NCBI GenBank assembly: GCA_004352715.1
Contig: SCFE01000116.1
Span: 1,467,347-1,531,346, forward strand
From: Hofstenia miamia
Lineage: Eukaryota > Xenacoelomorpha > Acoela
Reading direction: 5' to 3'
Length of the DNA stretch: 64,000 nucleotides
Under the pieces are notes generated by a model. It saw only the letters and a list, made by a program, of their open reading frames with translations, searched no databases and was not told where the DNA came from. Below are positions 1 to 13,084 of this stretch, one piece after another (within the stretch, counting starts at the first letter, position 1; each line of letters opens with the position of its first letter). A program made the position numbers and the translations under genes.

Positions 1-230
1 GTGTCTGGAAATGTTGTCCTAATAAAAAGCTTTCCGAGCTTTTACTGTGCAACAAAATATATTTATTAATACATTTCAGAGGGTTCACTTCAAAACTATT
101 TATCGATAAATAATTGTGTTATGATGTGCGTTAATTTATTGAAATTAAATCATTTTGTTATTTAACAAGACGTTTATTGTCCAATTGCTATTTATTTATG
201 ATATTCTTAATTACTTGTTTTGGTAATTAG

Positions 231-3200
231 CGGCCCAAGTGGAGTTTGGACGCTTGAAAAACTGGGCAAGGAACCTGATGTAGATGTCGATTTCGATGTT
301 GCTGTTCCGTCATTCACCCATTTGGCACTTGTAGCTTTGGAGAAAGCTGGGTTTGTTCAATATCTTATCTCCCAGAATATCGATGGACTTCATCTAAGAT
401 CGGGATTTCCGAGGTATTAAAATAAGAACTTTTATTGAAGCGAAACTTTAAATTTAGTCGGTTTTCTAAAAAAATAATTTTTTTATTTAAATGTGTATTA
501 TCTTATTCTTTTAAAACACAGAGTCAAATTTGGCAGTACATTAAACTTTTTGAACACTATTCATTAGTATTTTTGTTATATTGTTGTTTTGCTGCATGCC
601 CTTGTCTAACAGTATAGCAAAAAATTTGTTGGCTTTATTTTTCACTGTTTCTATACTTGTTGTATTAATTTGGTTTAAGATTTATTAGATTGGAAATTTA
701 AATATCCATGTAGACAATTTATTTGAAGTAGATTCCAAGGTGGTATAGTATGTTGTTTTATTAGGACGAAGTGGTGTTTTTCCAATGATGCATGCTGAAG
801 AATAATTTATCACTTTTTTCAGACAATTATATGATTAACTAATTCACATTTTGGGAATTAGCAACATCGATTTAGTCTAGAAGCATTGAAAAGTAAAGAT
901 AACCGCGAAAAAACACAAATTTCGTAACAATTTAACAGTATTTTTACATTGAATTATTTCTTATATAGTACGGCTTTTAATATACGATTATTTTATATTT
1001 ATGTGCGCAACTCAGTAAATCGATATTAGCCAGTCGTTCATTTTAGGAATTACTTTTTATATTTAATTGTTAGTTATTTTCATAGATTTCTCCTCTTGAT
1101 GACTATTTCTTTCTTTGAAAGCATGCTCAATAACAAACTTGAAAGTAAGAAAATGCATCAAATTTATTAAGGTCGTCCTCTTGAATGCATGGTGATTAGA
1201 AATTGTTACTAGAGACCATTATTATCAAAAACATTTTGAACCCTGCCTTGACAATTGAGGTGCAGGACTCAGTTTGTTGACTCTGACTAAATAGCAAAAG
1301 GTGAAGTATCGTCTTTGTGAGCAAGTCGTTTCTTAATACCTTCAAAATATTTTCCTAATGGATGATGAATTCATTTAGCTGCAATTCTTGGTTCCGAGTT
1401 TCTGAAAAATGCCGCGTCTAGGCCATAATGAAAATGACATCACTCTTTCGGTTACATGAGATCATAAGAAGTCGCAATTCTTCAATCTCTATGTGGAGCA
1501 CCAACTCTACATCTATTTCTAGTCAAACAAGTTAATAATTTTCACAATTCCTTGTTGATATTTCATTATCATTACTCAATTACTTAAACAGCAGCGATTG
1601 TAGGTGCATGGTTTAGGTTCTTCTATCACGCATGATTGAGATAATCGCAGGAAATTTTCGAATTTTCTTTAAAAACCAAGAGTGGGCTGAAATTTGAAAC
1701 AAATTTACGTTCTCTTTGATCTTTTTCGCTTAGTACATATTGTATGATGCGAAATTAAAACAATATTTAATTGTTTAATGAATGGTTTATTTCAGTAATG
1801 CATTTGTACATCTCCAGCTGTAGTAAATGTAGAAGCGCGATTGTGTATTTTATTGTGTTACAAAAATGGTCAATATTTCTGAACTGGGGAATAAATTTGG
1901 TTTCATTTAACACTTTTAAGTATAGCTAAAGCAATGCCTAAAATATCATTAAACTTATATTAGAAATGACCCTTTTAGTAAAGGAACATCCAATATGGCA
2001 TTAGTGGTGGGAATTTCAAAATATTGCATGTTACTTAAATAAAGTTTTTTTATACTGTAGTGCCTTAATATATGGAAAATGCTAATCCACTTTTCATTTA
2101 TGTTCAGAGTAGAGGATAAAAAACCATACCTATTGAGTTGCATTTTGCTATTTTCAAAGTGTTAAAAATTTCATGTTTTTAACCAGTCACCATCTCTAGA
2201 TTTACCAGTTATATTTCAGTCAAAGAAAATCGCGACAATGCTTAAATAGTACGTAGTAATGAGGATATTATGATTGAAAAGTCATTAGTTTCTCGAAGCA
2301 ATGAATTAAATTTTTTTACAAATTAAAACTGTAAAAAATGCCATCATAATTTCATATATTATGTATGCTATTAATTCGATTGTTTTGACTTTGTTTTCAG
2401 CCGCTTAAACTCTTCGGTTTTCACTTGTAAATTTGATTGTGGTGTTTGGTTAATATTAGAGATATCATATGTCAGTTTAGGTATATTCATACGAACACGC
2501 TTGATTGTATTTCGATGCTGTCTTTACTTTTATCTTGAATTTTGACTATTTTTTAAGTCAAACTCTAAAGCAATCTCTTGATAGAGTTTGGATCGTTTTT
2601 TAAATAGTACCCAATTTTCCTTATCTAGTTACTAATGTATATGGGTAAATTTTATTTTAATAATTCTTTTCGAAAACCAGTTTAAAATATTTTAGGACAT
2701 TTTCAATTATATGGTTAGTTCAAAACAAAGTATTTGTCTTTGTGTATAGAAGCTGCTTGTTTACTTGTCACGATGGGGTGATGATTTGTTAAATTACAAT
2801 TCTATCTGTAATTTTAGATAGGTCATTGCAATTGTTTCCAAATTTACATTTAAATATTTATTGTGTATTTTCTTTAGGAATAGAATGTCTGATATGCATG
2901 GAAATATGTTTGTCCAATACTGTAGTAAGTGTAAATCTGATATAGTAACCGATTTCCCAGCGCCAACGGTTGGTTTAAGAAGTACAAACATACCGTGTAC
3001 AATAGTGAAATCTCGAGGTGTTAAATGCAGGTATTGTTCTTTAACAATTTATTCCATTTGTTATATAAATTCCAAATTTCATGTTATTTTTAATGGATTT
3101 TATTGAGATAATAAAATTAATCGCAGTTTTCTTCTAATCATGCGATTAAACAATGCTATTTATGGGATATTGCACCGTCTTTCTTAGTTATCAAATAATG

Positions 3201-6200
3201 AAGAAATATGTACATGTATTATAAATATTTACTATGGGTGGAAGCTTAATTTTTAACATAGATTCGGGTAAATATTTGATAAATGTTAAAAAATAAAATT
3301 ATGTTCTATCGAATTCTTCGTTTTAGCTGTTTGGATTTCACATTATGGCAAATTGAGTATTGTTGCGCATATATAGATACTTTAATTATGACTTTCGCCC
3401 ATATTACACATTCTCACTTAGGGGAATTCTACGTGATTCAATTCTAGATTGGGAAGATGAATTACCCAAAGAACACTTGCGTCTGGCAGAAGAACATTCA
3501 AAGTGTGTACATTTTAGCAGTTATGCATTGAATTTTTAAGGTCCATATTTGTATCTAATTTTTTGGAAGTATTGAAATTTCTTACAAAAACATGTGAAAA
3601 AATTTTTTGCAAGATTCTAAAGTATGTCGATATCAGGGTTTTTTATCTGTTAAAATTTTATTCATATCGTTGAATACGGTAGAAATTCGGTTAAAAAATA
3701 TAGTAAAATTACGTTTTAAATATTTGCTAGTGTGCATTCGTTGATGTACTGGACATTCATCAGTCTATAAATATTGCGCATTTAATGGAAATGGTTCGCT
3801 AGTTGGATTTATTTAACATATTTTAATGTTCTATATGTTAATACCAAAAAATTGTCAACCATATGAAAAATAGTTTTTTGCCATTTTGCAAAAAATCTCA
3901 GTTTCTTAGTAAAAAATATTAGGACCATGTTCTTGTTTCGTTTAAGTTATCAAGTAACCATTTTTTATCCAAACATCGATTTTATTCTATGCAATTCCTT
4001 TTCTCCTTGCTTGTTCATAAACTATTTTATGTATCGACATTTGATTTAGGCTGTTCAAAAATAGATTAATACATTTCAGTAATGGAAGTGTTCATTTACT
4101 GCAGCTTACTATTTCACATTCATTTTGCTCTTTACATATTCTAGTCTGTTACTTTATTGGTATTATTGATATTATCAACTTTCTTCTATGATTGTGGATA
4201 TAATGAACAAATTTTTATATTTGATCAGTAAACCATTTCGAATATTTTGATAAACGTAACATTCATTGTAGAATGAAATACTTTTAGAGCAAATACAGGG
4301 TATTTTTAAAATAAATTTTTATGTTCATTGACAGGGCTGTTGGAAATGCTGGATCCAGGAATGTTAAAAAATTCCAAAGTTACTCCAGAAAAGCTAAATT
4401 TCCTCAATTAATTAAATTTCACAATTACATAGACAAACTTTAATTTCTTCCGCAATTATTTCCTCGTTGTTGCTTGTAACAATTCCCAAAATAGGCATCA
4501 AGTTGTATTGTAACTTTAAGCGATTTCCTGCAAAATGTCTCTTCATCTTGTTCCACATACAAACAGAGTGTACCACCAATTGCCAAGTTAGCTTGAAGCG
4601 TACGTTCGCTGGATTGTATCTCCATTATCCAAAAATTATAAGATCAATACAAAAATATATTCAACTTCTACCTACTGCACAAATGCCATGTTTGCCTTTA
4701 CATAAATTCTGGTTCAAACACTTGTTTTGTAAATCTTCACACTCTATTTGTTATATGCAAATATATTTTTAAGAATTCATTATTTTTTAATATGTATCAT
4801 ATATGTTGCATATTGTTCCTACACAAGTCGAATATATTGTTAGAAAATTAAGTAGTTGCTACATTGCAAAAATATCTTGCTATGATATAGAAATGCAGAC
4901 ATTCTAAGTTTTCCACAATTACCGTGCAATACCCGCATTTTTGTTTTCTTTCACGCAACTCGCATATAATGACTTTTTTTAATTCAAATTGTTTAGGCTG
5001 GTTTTAGAAAATTGCATTCAGTGCTTCACGGGTTCAATAGTTTATGATGCTGTTAATGCTGCTATGCCAGTTCTAAATACATGTTATGCGTATTATAAAT
5101 AGTACCTTAGGCTAAAAATGAAAATGAGTGGAATACAGATGTATGTAATGCGTTTTAAAGTTATTTTTCATGGATACATTTTATAAATATTTCGATCCTA
5201 TGCTATGTGCTCATTTACATTATAAAAAATAATTCTTTTAGAATATGTAATCATGCATGCATTTGTGAGAAAATATGGACTAAGCTGGTAAATTATCAGA
5301 TCATAGTCTACCTCTGCATTCATTTTTCTGGATCCGCCGTTGATTTGGTTATCGAGTTCTTCTGATTTGAGGCTTGCACATAGACGATTATAGAAAATGT
5401 TGTGTTGAGAATACACGTTCTACAGCGTTCTACAGTGGGTTTTACAATAATATTTGCAACTGTTTTATGGACAGGATAATCGGCAAGGTTTATGTATGCA
5501 TTTCAAGAATTTTAGCATCATCCAAATTTGATAGCAGCTGGAGCATTGTAATACCATTTTGTGTTTTGTATGATTTGATTTTATTTGAATCAGTAATGTA
5601 ATCAATAGAGAATTCAGCAAGTTTCCCAAGAAGTGTTAAGGAAAACGTTTTCCATCTCTTAGTCCTAAAGTGTGTAACACTGTTATTATTTCAATCGTGA
5701 GATTGCATCATTTGACCAATTAGTCTCAATTTCCTGAAACGCTATTAACACATCAACAACATTAGAATTATTGGATTTAATAAGCAAAAAGTGTTTTGCA
5801 ACGTTGTCAAGAATTTGTTTCGCTTGAATAAAAAGAGTTTTCTTCTTCAGTACAGAAAGCATTAGTTTCAATTCTTTTCTTAACAGCATTGAACTTGGAA
5901 TTCCATCTTATCTGAGTGTACCGTGAAATCAAACCATCATGGAACAAAAACCTCAATCTTCTCTTCCACCTTTTTCACATTCTCAAGTGAACAACATACA
6001 TCTCCAATTAATAATTTCAAATGAGTTTGGTGACATAACCGGCCACTCAATTATAAGTCATGCTTCATCGGAATTTGTGTGAAATTTAATTGCTTTCATA
6101 ACTAAAATCGGCTCGTTTGCGCACGACCTTAGCTAAACAAAGGATGGATATCCAGAAGATACATGCTGGCGTCACCCAGCCCTCCACTGGATCCACCATG

Positions 6201-8868
6201 GTTGGATACAGCCCTTTTCGTGCGTACTTAGAAAATACAGTTAATTTCCGATTTCTATTTAATTATTTCAAAATTTTTTATTTACTTAGTCATTGTGAAA
6301 TTTTATTATGCTTGTTTAGAATTGCAGATTTACACATCTGTCTGGGAACATCACTTCAGATTGTACCATGCGCGAACTTCCCCAAGTCCTCGAAAGTTGA
6401 AAATTTTCAACTATGCGTTGTCAATCTTCAGCCCACGAAATTAGTAAATTTTCCTAATTTTTTAATCCTTATTTACTTTTAATGAATTTTAACTTTAATA
6501 TAGAAAATATCATGGTGATTGATTGCTTCATTTTGATATTTGGTGTGGGCTTCAGTGTTCACGTGCTGTAGCCTGTTTTGTATATTTTGACTCATTTACA
6601 GCTTTGTTAGAATCGCATGCATATTTGTATGTGTTATAACTAAGGGGACCTAATTTTGAACCAAGAATTACCATATTTGACCTAACGATTGTTCAATTTT
6701 GACTTTATTTTGTCTTTAGGGTAGAAAGTGGAGGCTAATGGGAAATCAATTTTATTTGTCATTATTTATCAGCCCAGTTATTAAAATGGAAGATAAAGTA
6801 ATTCCCCAGGTCTTCAGGCAGAAAGTTGAGATCTTTCCACAAGATTTTCTTCAGAAGAAAGAAGCTTCTTTCAACTGAACGTGTCGTAGCGTTGCACGAT
6901 TGTAGTTTTAAAATATGGCTGGACTAATGTTTGTCATAGTACAATTGTCTCATTTTTGTCAATGGTATTTGATTGCCTAAAATGCCTTCATTGCCTTTTC
7001 CGAAAGTCTTTGCTGGATGAACAATAGTTTGTTGTCTTTATAAACCTTGCTGTGCACTCGTGTCAATATCTCGGTTATGAGTTACCGAGATACTATGGCT
7101 TTGCCTAAAAAATTCATCGTGTGTATTGGAAATCACTGAAAAAAACGGAAATCAATTTCTAAGAAATACCAATTTGACTTTATTTCAGAAATATCCAATT
7201 TTGACTATATTTTTGAAAAGTGTTAATATTGACTTTATTTTGACTGTTTTGACTTTTGAGTTACCCCAATTATAACTTTGTATTTGGGAAATTTTTTCGT
7301 AATTTTTGCTTTCATTCATTAAAGGATTAGAATGTGTACCTTTTTATGAGACTTGCACAGTTCAGTTATTTTAATATCTTTCTTTAAAAACGGATTTGAA
7401 ATGGCATATCTTTATGCCTTAATGCTTTGTTTGGTAATGGGAGTTCCGTACTTTTTAAGTAGTGCCTAGATTCTTTGAGGTTTATACGATTCTAGAATTT
7501 CGTGATGACTTTTGTGATTGTTATTTGAAGTGTTTACAATTTTTTCCATTGGCCATATAAGCAGGGGTGTTAAAAAATTAAGAGCACTATTGTTTTTTTC
7601 TAAATTCTTAAAAATAAATAAGTGTATTTTTTAATTTCAAAAAATATCTTATTGCAAAAGTGCACAAAGTTTTTAATATAATTCTTGAATCTTGCTATAT
7701 TGCATACATTTATCTGTGATAGTTATTTCGTATTTTATTCTATATTAAAGTCATATTAATATATATTTATTGAATTTTGAATTTGTGATGCAATTCAAAT
7801 GCTGCTAATTTTTTTCAAATTTTGCCCTATACCATCTACAGTTACCCTAAAACAACTTCTTGTAAATTTTTGATGTGGCTTTTTATTAAGAATTGGAAAA
7901 ATTCCCATGCATAGTGGAAGGAAGAGTTTTGTATGCGGCCTAATTTTTTTGAAATAATTACAAGGGTCGATTTAGTTGTTGTAATAAAATATGAGTAAAG
8001 AAGTTTCCGAAAGATGCAACTAGAAATATATTTAATTCACATGTACAATTGATTCACTTCAAATTCTTGAAATTTAATTCTGACGCAATGACTGTTAAAC
8101 ATACATGTACGTATTTTATAATTTAAAGTAATTATTGTTTAATATTTGCTTCAAAAGAGCCATACTTGAAGCAGAAGTAGTTGCCAAATCAATGACCGTG
8201 GCCAATACAATTTGGTAACTGTAAAATATTTTAATGTAACTTAGACGCCTTTGCTTAACAATATCCTTCTCAATATTGTATTAAGTTGCATTTAAAATTG
8301 TGCAAAGAGTTGTCTATTGTGTGTCACCAAATGGTTAACAGTTCACTCCAATATCATTTTGATAAATTACACATTTCCATGTTTTCATGTAAAAAGTTTC
8401 AACTGTTATTGAACTCAACTTTACTTAGTCTGGAAATGTTGCTTATTTGCTGAAATTCGTAGGTATTTGATTGCAAAGTTAAATTAGTTTCATTTTGGTT
8501 TAATACCTGTTTATACATAGACATAGCTAAAATTATTAAGGTCAAAATAGTGTATAAAGAAACATTTGCTAACACAGAATTTTTAGGATAAGCGATGCAA
8601 TTTGCGTATCTTTGGATATGTTGATAAAGTTATGGGAATTGTCATGGAAACACTTGCTATTGGCGTTGATGTTTATACAGTGCCACGAATTGTTCATTTC
8701 TCAGCTCATCCTGATATAGTTATGTTAAAAAAGCCTAAAAAACGTAGAAGTTCTTCCAGTGCTAAAAGCGACACTCCATTGAAGAATATTTTCGTAGATG
8801 CTTCGATTGAAACAGAGCAGTTAAAAAGTAATTTAAGTATCAGTCCAACTATTGCTTGCAATGGCTGA
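231..8868 (+). CDS. SIRT6: SIRT6-type NAD-dependent protein deacylase, 3' five exons (5' part off window)
   Basis: Five exons join in frame: 231-413, 2878-3030, 3422-3502, 6320-6443 and 8587-8868, all bounded by AG acceptors and GT donors with matching phases (2,2,2,0). The product starts at GPSGVW, equivalent to roughly residue 67 of human SIRT6, and runs to a stop at 8866-8868. Visible family features are the NAD-pocket motif QNIDGLH, the catalytic His in DMHGNMF, and all four zinc cysteines (CSKC, then the Cys of IPCT and of VKCRG). LDWEDELP, the LGTSLQI nucleotide motif, VVNLQPTK and [10 protein letters not shown] follow. A basic NLS-like KKPKKRRSS follows the fold in a short C-terminal tail. 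SIRT6 is a nuclear chromatin enzyme that removes acyl groups from histone H3 and can ADP-ribosylate. The N-terminal exons carrying GAGxS are not in bases 1-230. The donor at 3503 (GTGTGT) is the least certain boundary. Spread over 8.6 kb, it has long AT-rich introns, the third holding a dead hAT. Confidence 0.88.
414..2877 (+). other. SIRT6 intron, no further feature
   Basis: AT-rich sequence between two SIRT6 exons. No coding similarity, terminal repeat or RNA gene was recognised in it; short open frames here look like chance. Confidence 0.6.
5198..6075 (-). pseudogene. Decayed hAT-type transposase inside a SIRT6 intron
   Basis: Reading the minus strand from about 6075 down, pieces of an hAT transposase appear in order in shifting frames. 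First comes [13 protein letters not shown] (the Cys-x-x-His-x-Leu stretch of hAT RNase H folds), then [15 protein letters not shown] (the family's TRWNS motif). A helical stretch follows, and finally [15 protein letters not shown] with [10 protein letters not shown], the C-terminal dimerisation motif. Stops and frameshifts separate the pieces, so no product is possible. It is antisense to SIRT6 and lies between the exons ending at 3502 and starting at 6320. The N-terminal BED finger and the element's terminal repeats were not found. The alternative, a domesticated hAT-derived gene, is unlikely because of the stops. Confidence 0.58.
6444..8586 (+). other. Last SIRT6 intron, no further feature
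   Basis: AT-rich. Around 6660-7260 the phrase TTTTGACTTTATTTT recurs several times, giving a weak repetitive texture, but no element ends or coding sequence were identified. Confidence 0.5.
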
Positions 8869-8957
8869 AGTTTCAGGTCGCTTCTTGGCTACCGCGCCTT
8901 GTTCAGATTTCTTGAACATTCCCCAATCGAAACGTGCAGTTGACGAATTACTGGAAA

Positions 8958-8963
8958 AATAAA
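8958..8963 (+). terminator. Probable SIRT6 polyadenylation signal (AATAAA)
   Basis: A canonical AATAAA lies 90 bases after the SIRT6 stop and is followed by a T-rich stretch near 8990-9006. In such AT-rich DNA the hexamer also occurs by chance, so placement is only plausible. Confidence 0.4.
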
Positions 8964-9422
8964 ATATAGACTATTACTTTAATTATTTATACTTTTTGTT
9001 TTTTTAGGAACACCGAATAATTAGAAATTCTTTTATTAATTCTTCCAAAACTTTGTAAGTACTTGCCTACAAAAATTAAAAAATTTAGTAATTATAAAAT
9101 ATTTTAACTCTAAGCTGCATAGTGTAGCCAAATGGCAACAGCTAGAAAATGGGTACAATGCATTTCTGAAATTATTCATAACGTCAATCTTAATAAAATT
9201 GTTTGTTGCAAATGTTCTATTTAGCGATAATGTTAGCAAAAACATTTATTTTTGTTAGTTTTCATGCAGGTACTAAATATCGAAATATATTTAAGTAGAA
9301 ATTTCACTGTTATATACCCTTTGTTTTATGTGCACTGTCGATTGAATTATTTCAGAAAATATTATACTTGAGTTTTTCCCATATTGTTAAAACGCATTTA
9401 GGTAAGTTATTAAATATTATAA

Positions 9423-9606
9423 GTATTGCAAATAAGGAGCACATGATAATGGACAATTTAATTGTTCTTATTTGGCAACACCTTGCGAAGAACAATTAAT
9501 TAATTAGTGAAATCATTAATCAGGGTAATTTGCTAACCTATGTGAACCAGGTGTTGCCAATTTATCTCATTAGCGTTATCATAATCAATTCAACTGGTAT
9601 TTGCGG
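9423..9606. repeat. Imperfect inverted repeat, possible MITE
   Basis: The left arm contains TTGGCAACACCTT (about 9471) and the right arm AGGTGTTGCCAA (about 9549). The similarity extends outward through ATGATAA/TTATCAT to GCAAATA/TATTTGC, making arms of about 55 bases with gaps around a loop of roughly 75. No coding sequence is present, and a target-site duplication is not clear. Confidence 0.33.
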
Positions 9607-10640
9607 TTAGAAGAAAATTATTAACAAGTTCTTGGGTACCAGCAAATATAGGGCAGCCAATAAAACGTCATTTTGCAATATAATTGCCTTGATTATGCTC
9701 ACATTCAAGCATGATGCTTTCGGTTGGAGAAAGTTTTGTTTATTGCACAACCTTTTGCTGGCCTGTTACAATATTGGCAGTCAATGAAATATCGTATCAA
9801 ATTTACTTTGATGGATTTAGTGCTGTGGAATGGTATATATAGAAGAAAATAGACAAAAATATTGCAAATGGTGTAATCGCCAATGATGTTCTTAATCATG
9901 AATATTCTCCAAAAACGAGAATATCAATGAAGAAGCACCTGAAAAATTTTTAATAAATCAGCATAAATAAATTTTAAAATCACCAAATTTACAATTTATT
10001 AAGAAAATAAATACATATAAAATTAACATTATAATGATTTATTTTTTGGGTGATCTGTATTGGAATAAACGTGTACAATTGTTGACATGCTTTTGATAAT
10101 GCTAGTTGAAGTAATTTCCAATGAAAGATATTTTATTCCGAATGTCCCTCAATAACACATTTGTATTTCAGATGTTTATACATCTGTGTGATTGCATTTT
10201 AATCATTATGGAAGGACTAAGAACACTCAAAATTAACATATGTCCCAAAAATTAAATACAAATATCTAGATGTATAGGAAGTGTGGATTGGCTATTTCTT
10301 GTGAAGCATGTTTGTCTTCGCTTTGGATGCTCTCAACGATTCTCTTTTGGTCATTATAGTATTCTCAAAATGGCAAAAGGCACTTATTCGTATTTCAATG
10401 CGTATTTTTAAATGACTTACATATATCGATGTGTAATTCCTATTTTATCGCAACCAAAATATATCAAATTGTAGATATAAGAAATCTTTTCTACTTAAAT
10501 AGTAAAGTCAACTTCATTAGCAATGAAACTTAGATTGTCATTCCCTTTGCATTGAAAGAACTTAAGTGTTTTATTTTTAATTTTCAAACTTCTAATAATT
10601 TTGCTTCATATAAAAATTCATGCGGAAAAATCATTACTGA
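9607..10640. other. Non-coding AT-rich stretch
   Basis: No supported gene, RNA or element ends seen. Confidence 0.5.
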
Positions 10641-10659
10641 TTATAATAATAATAATAAT
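10641..10659. repeat. (AAT)n microsatellite at a LINE 3' end
   Basis: A short run of AAT units lies immediately downstream, on the minus strand, of the LINE fragment. Its position fits the simple-repeat tail of CR1/Jockey-like non-LTR elements. Confidence 0.6.
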
Positions 10660-10679
10660 GTATTATATTGATTACTCCA

Positions 10680-12170
10680 ATACAAGAGAATCAAGATTGA
10701 GACTTCAATGGATACTATTTCGCAGAAACCGGTCTAGAAAAATTGAAAGTTCTTTCCTTTTTCACATTTTTGCAAGCTGGAAGGCGCGTTCCTAGTCTCT
10801 CATTTGAATAGGATGTCCTTATGTTCAGCATGCAGGAAAGCGGATGCTATGGATTGCTAGTGATTTTGTCATTTCTGTCTGATAATTGTTCGAATGGAGT
10901 GTAATCTTCAATGATACCAAGATTGACAGCTCTTTTTGCACTAAATCTAGAGTTCAGAAGATACTCTTTTTCTCCACCCCACACAGACGATCAATATTCA
11001 AAAACAGATAGCACCATAATGGAATATAATAACTTTAAAAACGGAGAACTTTTAATTTTTGGAGAATGTATAGCATAGATACGACCTTTTTACATGTCTT
11101 ATTGTTGTGTAGGCTGAAGCCAAAAGATTCATCGATAGTGAATCCAAGAATTGTAGAAAGTGGATTCGGGAAATTTTGACCTTTGAACTTAATAGTACCT
11201 GTGGTTTGCTTTCATAGAACAAAAACTCGTTTTATTGGTACTATTCCGCAAGTTGTCTCAGTCTCTACGATTAGTAAATAATATACCTGATCACTGTTTG
11301 TTGTATTCAACAATCTGCAAGCTATTTGACAAAATCAGACACCCAGTTAATAATATATGGGTTGATAGCGGGCACAATTCTGAGCGTGTTGGCAATTATT
11401 AGATGATGGGTTACTCGTTCAAAAGCTTTTGAGAGATTGATTGCTGAGTCGCGCATAATCAGATTTATTTTGATAGTATTCATTACAGATATTTTTCAGA
11501 GTGATGACAGCAGATTCAGTGGAGCCATACTTTCTAAAACCAAACTGATCAGCCCGTAGCCAGGAGCTATATGGTGAGGCGATGTATTTCCGATGTACAA
11601 GACATTCGAATATGCCCGACATTATGCAGGTGAGGGATATTGGTCTTAAGTTGTTCATAGATTTTGGTTTCCCAGCTTTTGGTATGGAACGGCGTTTGGA
11701 ATGCTTTTAAACATTAGGAAAACATTGATTTTTCATGGAAATATTAAAAACACGCTGGTAAACCTCATCAAGGTTATGTGCATTCTGCTGTATAACCTAT
11801 GAGGGTAAATCATCAGGTCCACTTGTAGTCTTGCGCAAAAATCGCATTGCATAGTATACCTCATGAAGCGAAAATTGCAGAATGGGATCATCTGGCGAAA
11901 ATGTTTCTAAATAGGGGGCAAAATAGTTTTCAGTTGTAGATATTTGAGCAAATCTCAAGTTGGTAATCGACATTGATGTCTTGTAATTCATCTGAGTTTA
12001 TTTTTCCAATCTGGGAGCTAACAAATTTCCACCAGCTGGAGGCACCTTTGCGACTGCGCTTACGAACATTATCTATTATAGTTTCATAAATACTTTGAGA
12101 TATCTCCAACTTTTCTTGTACGTTTTCGGCGCCGAAGATGTCGTTTTCGACTAATAAGACATTTCAACAG
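10680..12170 (-). pseudogene. Decayed non-LTR retrotransposon (LINE) reverse transcriptase
   Basis: Minus-strand fragments in three frames follow the order of a LINE ORF2. A linker (VRKRSRKGASSWWKFV, about 12060) comes first, then EVYYAMRFLRKTTSGPD (about 11830). The RT blocks follow: NNLRPISLTCIMSGIFECL (about 11640) and ADQFGFRKYGSTESAVITL (about 11540), then the thumb-like NPYIINWVSDFV (about 11350). Post-RT sequence runs to about 10700. The catalytic F/YADD box was not found, and several stops and frameshifts break the frame, so the copy is dead. The endonuclease part is missing here. The style resembles the Jockey/CR1 group, but the clade was not resolved. Confidence 0.68.
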
Positions 12171-12198
12171 TGGAGACATATATATACCTTGAGATACA

Positions 12199-12218
12199 AT
12201 GTGTACAATTGTACACAT
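12199..12218. repeat. Perfect 20-base palindrome
   Basis: ATGTGTACAATTGTACACAT reads the same on both strands. It sits just upstream (in minus-strand sense) of the LINE fragment. Its function is unknown and it could be chance. Confidence 0.5.
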
Positions 12219-13084
12219 GTAAAAACTAGATTTTTATGAGATATGAATTTATATTCAACTTTGAATACATTTCTTTATTAAATTAGGCTACTTTTTCGAT
12301 ATCTTAAAATTAATTTGGTCTAAATATTGGCATAATTTAGTATCTAAGCAACCTTGTAAAAATTAGTAGTCCGCAAAATGGGAAACTAGTTGAAATTGAG
12401 TTATTCACAAATCATAATATACCTTCACAAGAAACAAGTTTTTGCATGATCTCAATGTCATAATTCGTAAGAAACTCTAAATAAAATAATTTCAACAAAA
12501 ATATGTCATTAAAATAGTATGCCTTTGATACAAAATTACATGATCAAGTCACAGTGGTACAAATTTGCACAGACAATTTCAATGAAAATATTAGCAAAAG
12601 AAAAAAAATTTCAATGTCATCCCAAACAATTGAGACTAGCAAGGGTGAGCTGCCATATAAATATTTTTTAGCTCTTCAATACAATGTGCATGTCTGAAGG
12701 GGATATGAAATTCTTGACGAATTAAGCAAGACTATTTATTTAGCAAAATTCAATGGCTAAACGTTAAGTATTAAAAAAACGCCAAATTCTTTATCCCTGA
12801 ATATTGTGTTTTACCACAAGTTTTATAACTTTAAGAGCAATTCCGGAGCTTAGGCTCACAATTCCTTAGTGGGCTTTTAAGACCACTGCAGGTGTTATAG
12901 TCAGTCCCTCAAATTATGTTTAACGAATGCATAAAGTAATTACTTTCCGATTTATCTACAACTTGTCTATATCACTTCTATTTTTAAGAAAAATGATCGT
13001 TTCATGCCAAAAATTATCGGCCAATTTTAATTACTTTTTCAGTAATTTGAACGATTACTACATGTGTCGTTTTTTAGGAGCATC
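12219..13084. other. Non-coding AT-rich stretch
   Basis: Nothing recognised between the LINE remnant and the first Penelope-like copy. The 5' boundary of the latter is not defined and may lie in this stretch. Confidence 0.4.

Noticed and set aside
1-230. Missing N-terminal SIRT6 exon
   Set aside because: Looked for the GAGxS coding stretch upstream of 231; not present, so it lies off the window.
4440-4625. 61-codon minus frame in a SIRT6 intron with several Cys
   Set aside because: No family motif and no link to the hAT pieces; likely chance.
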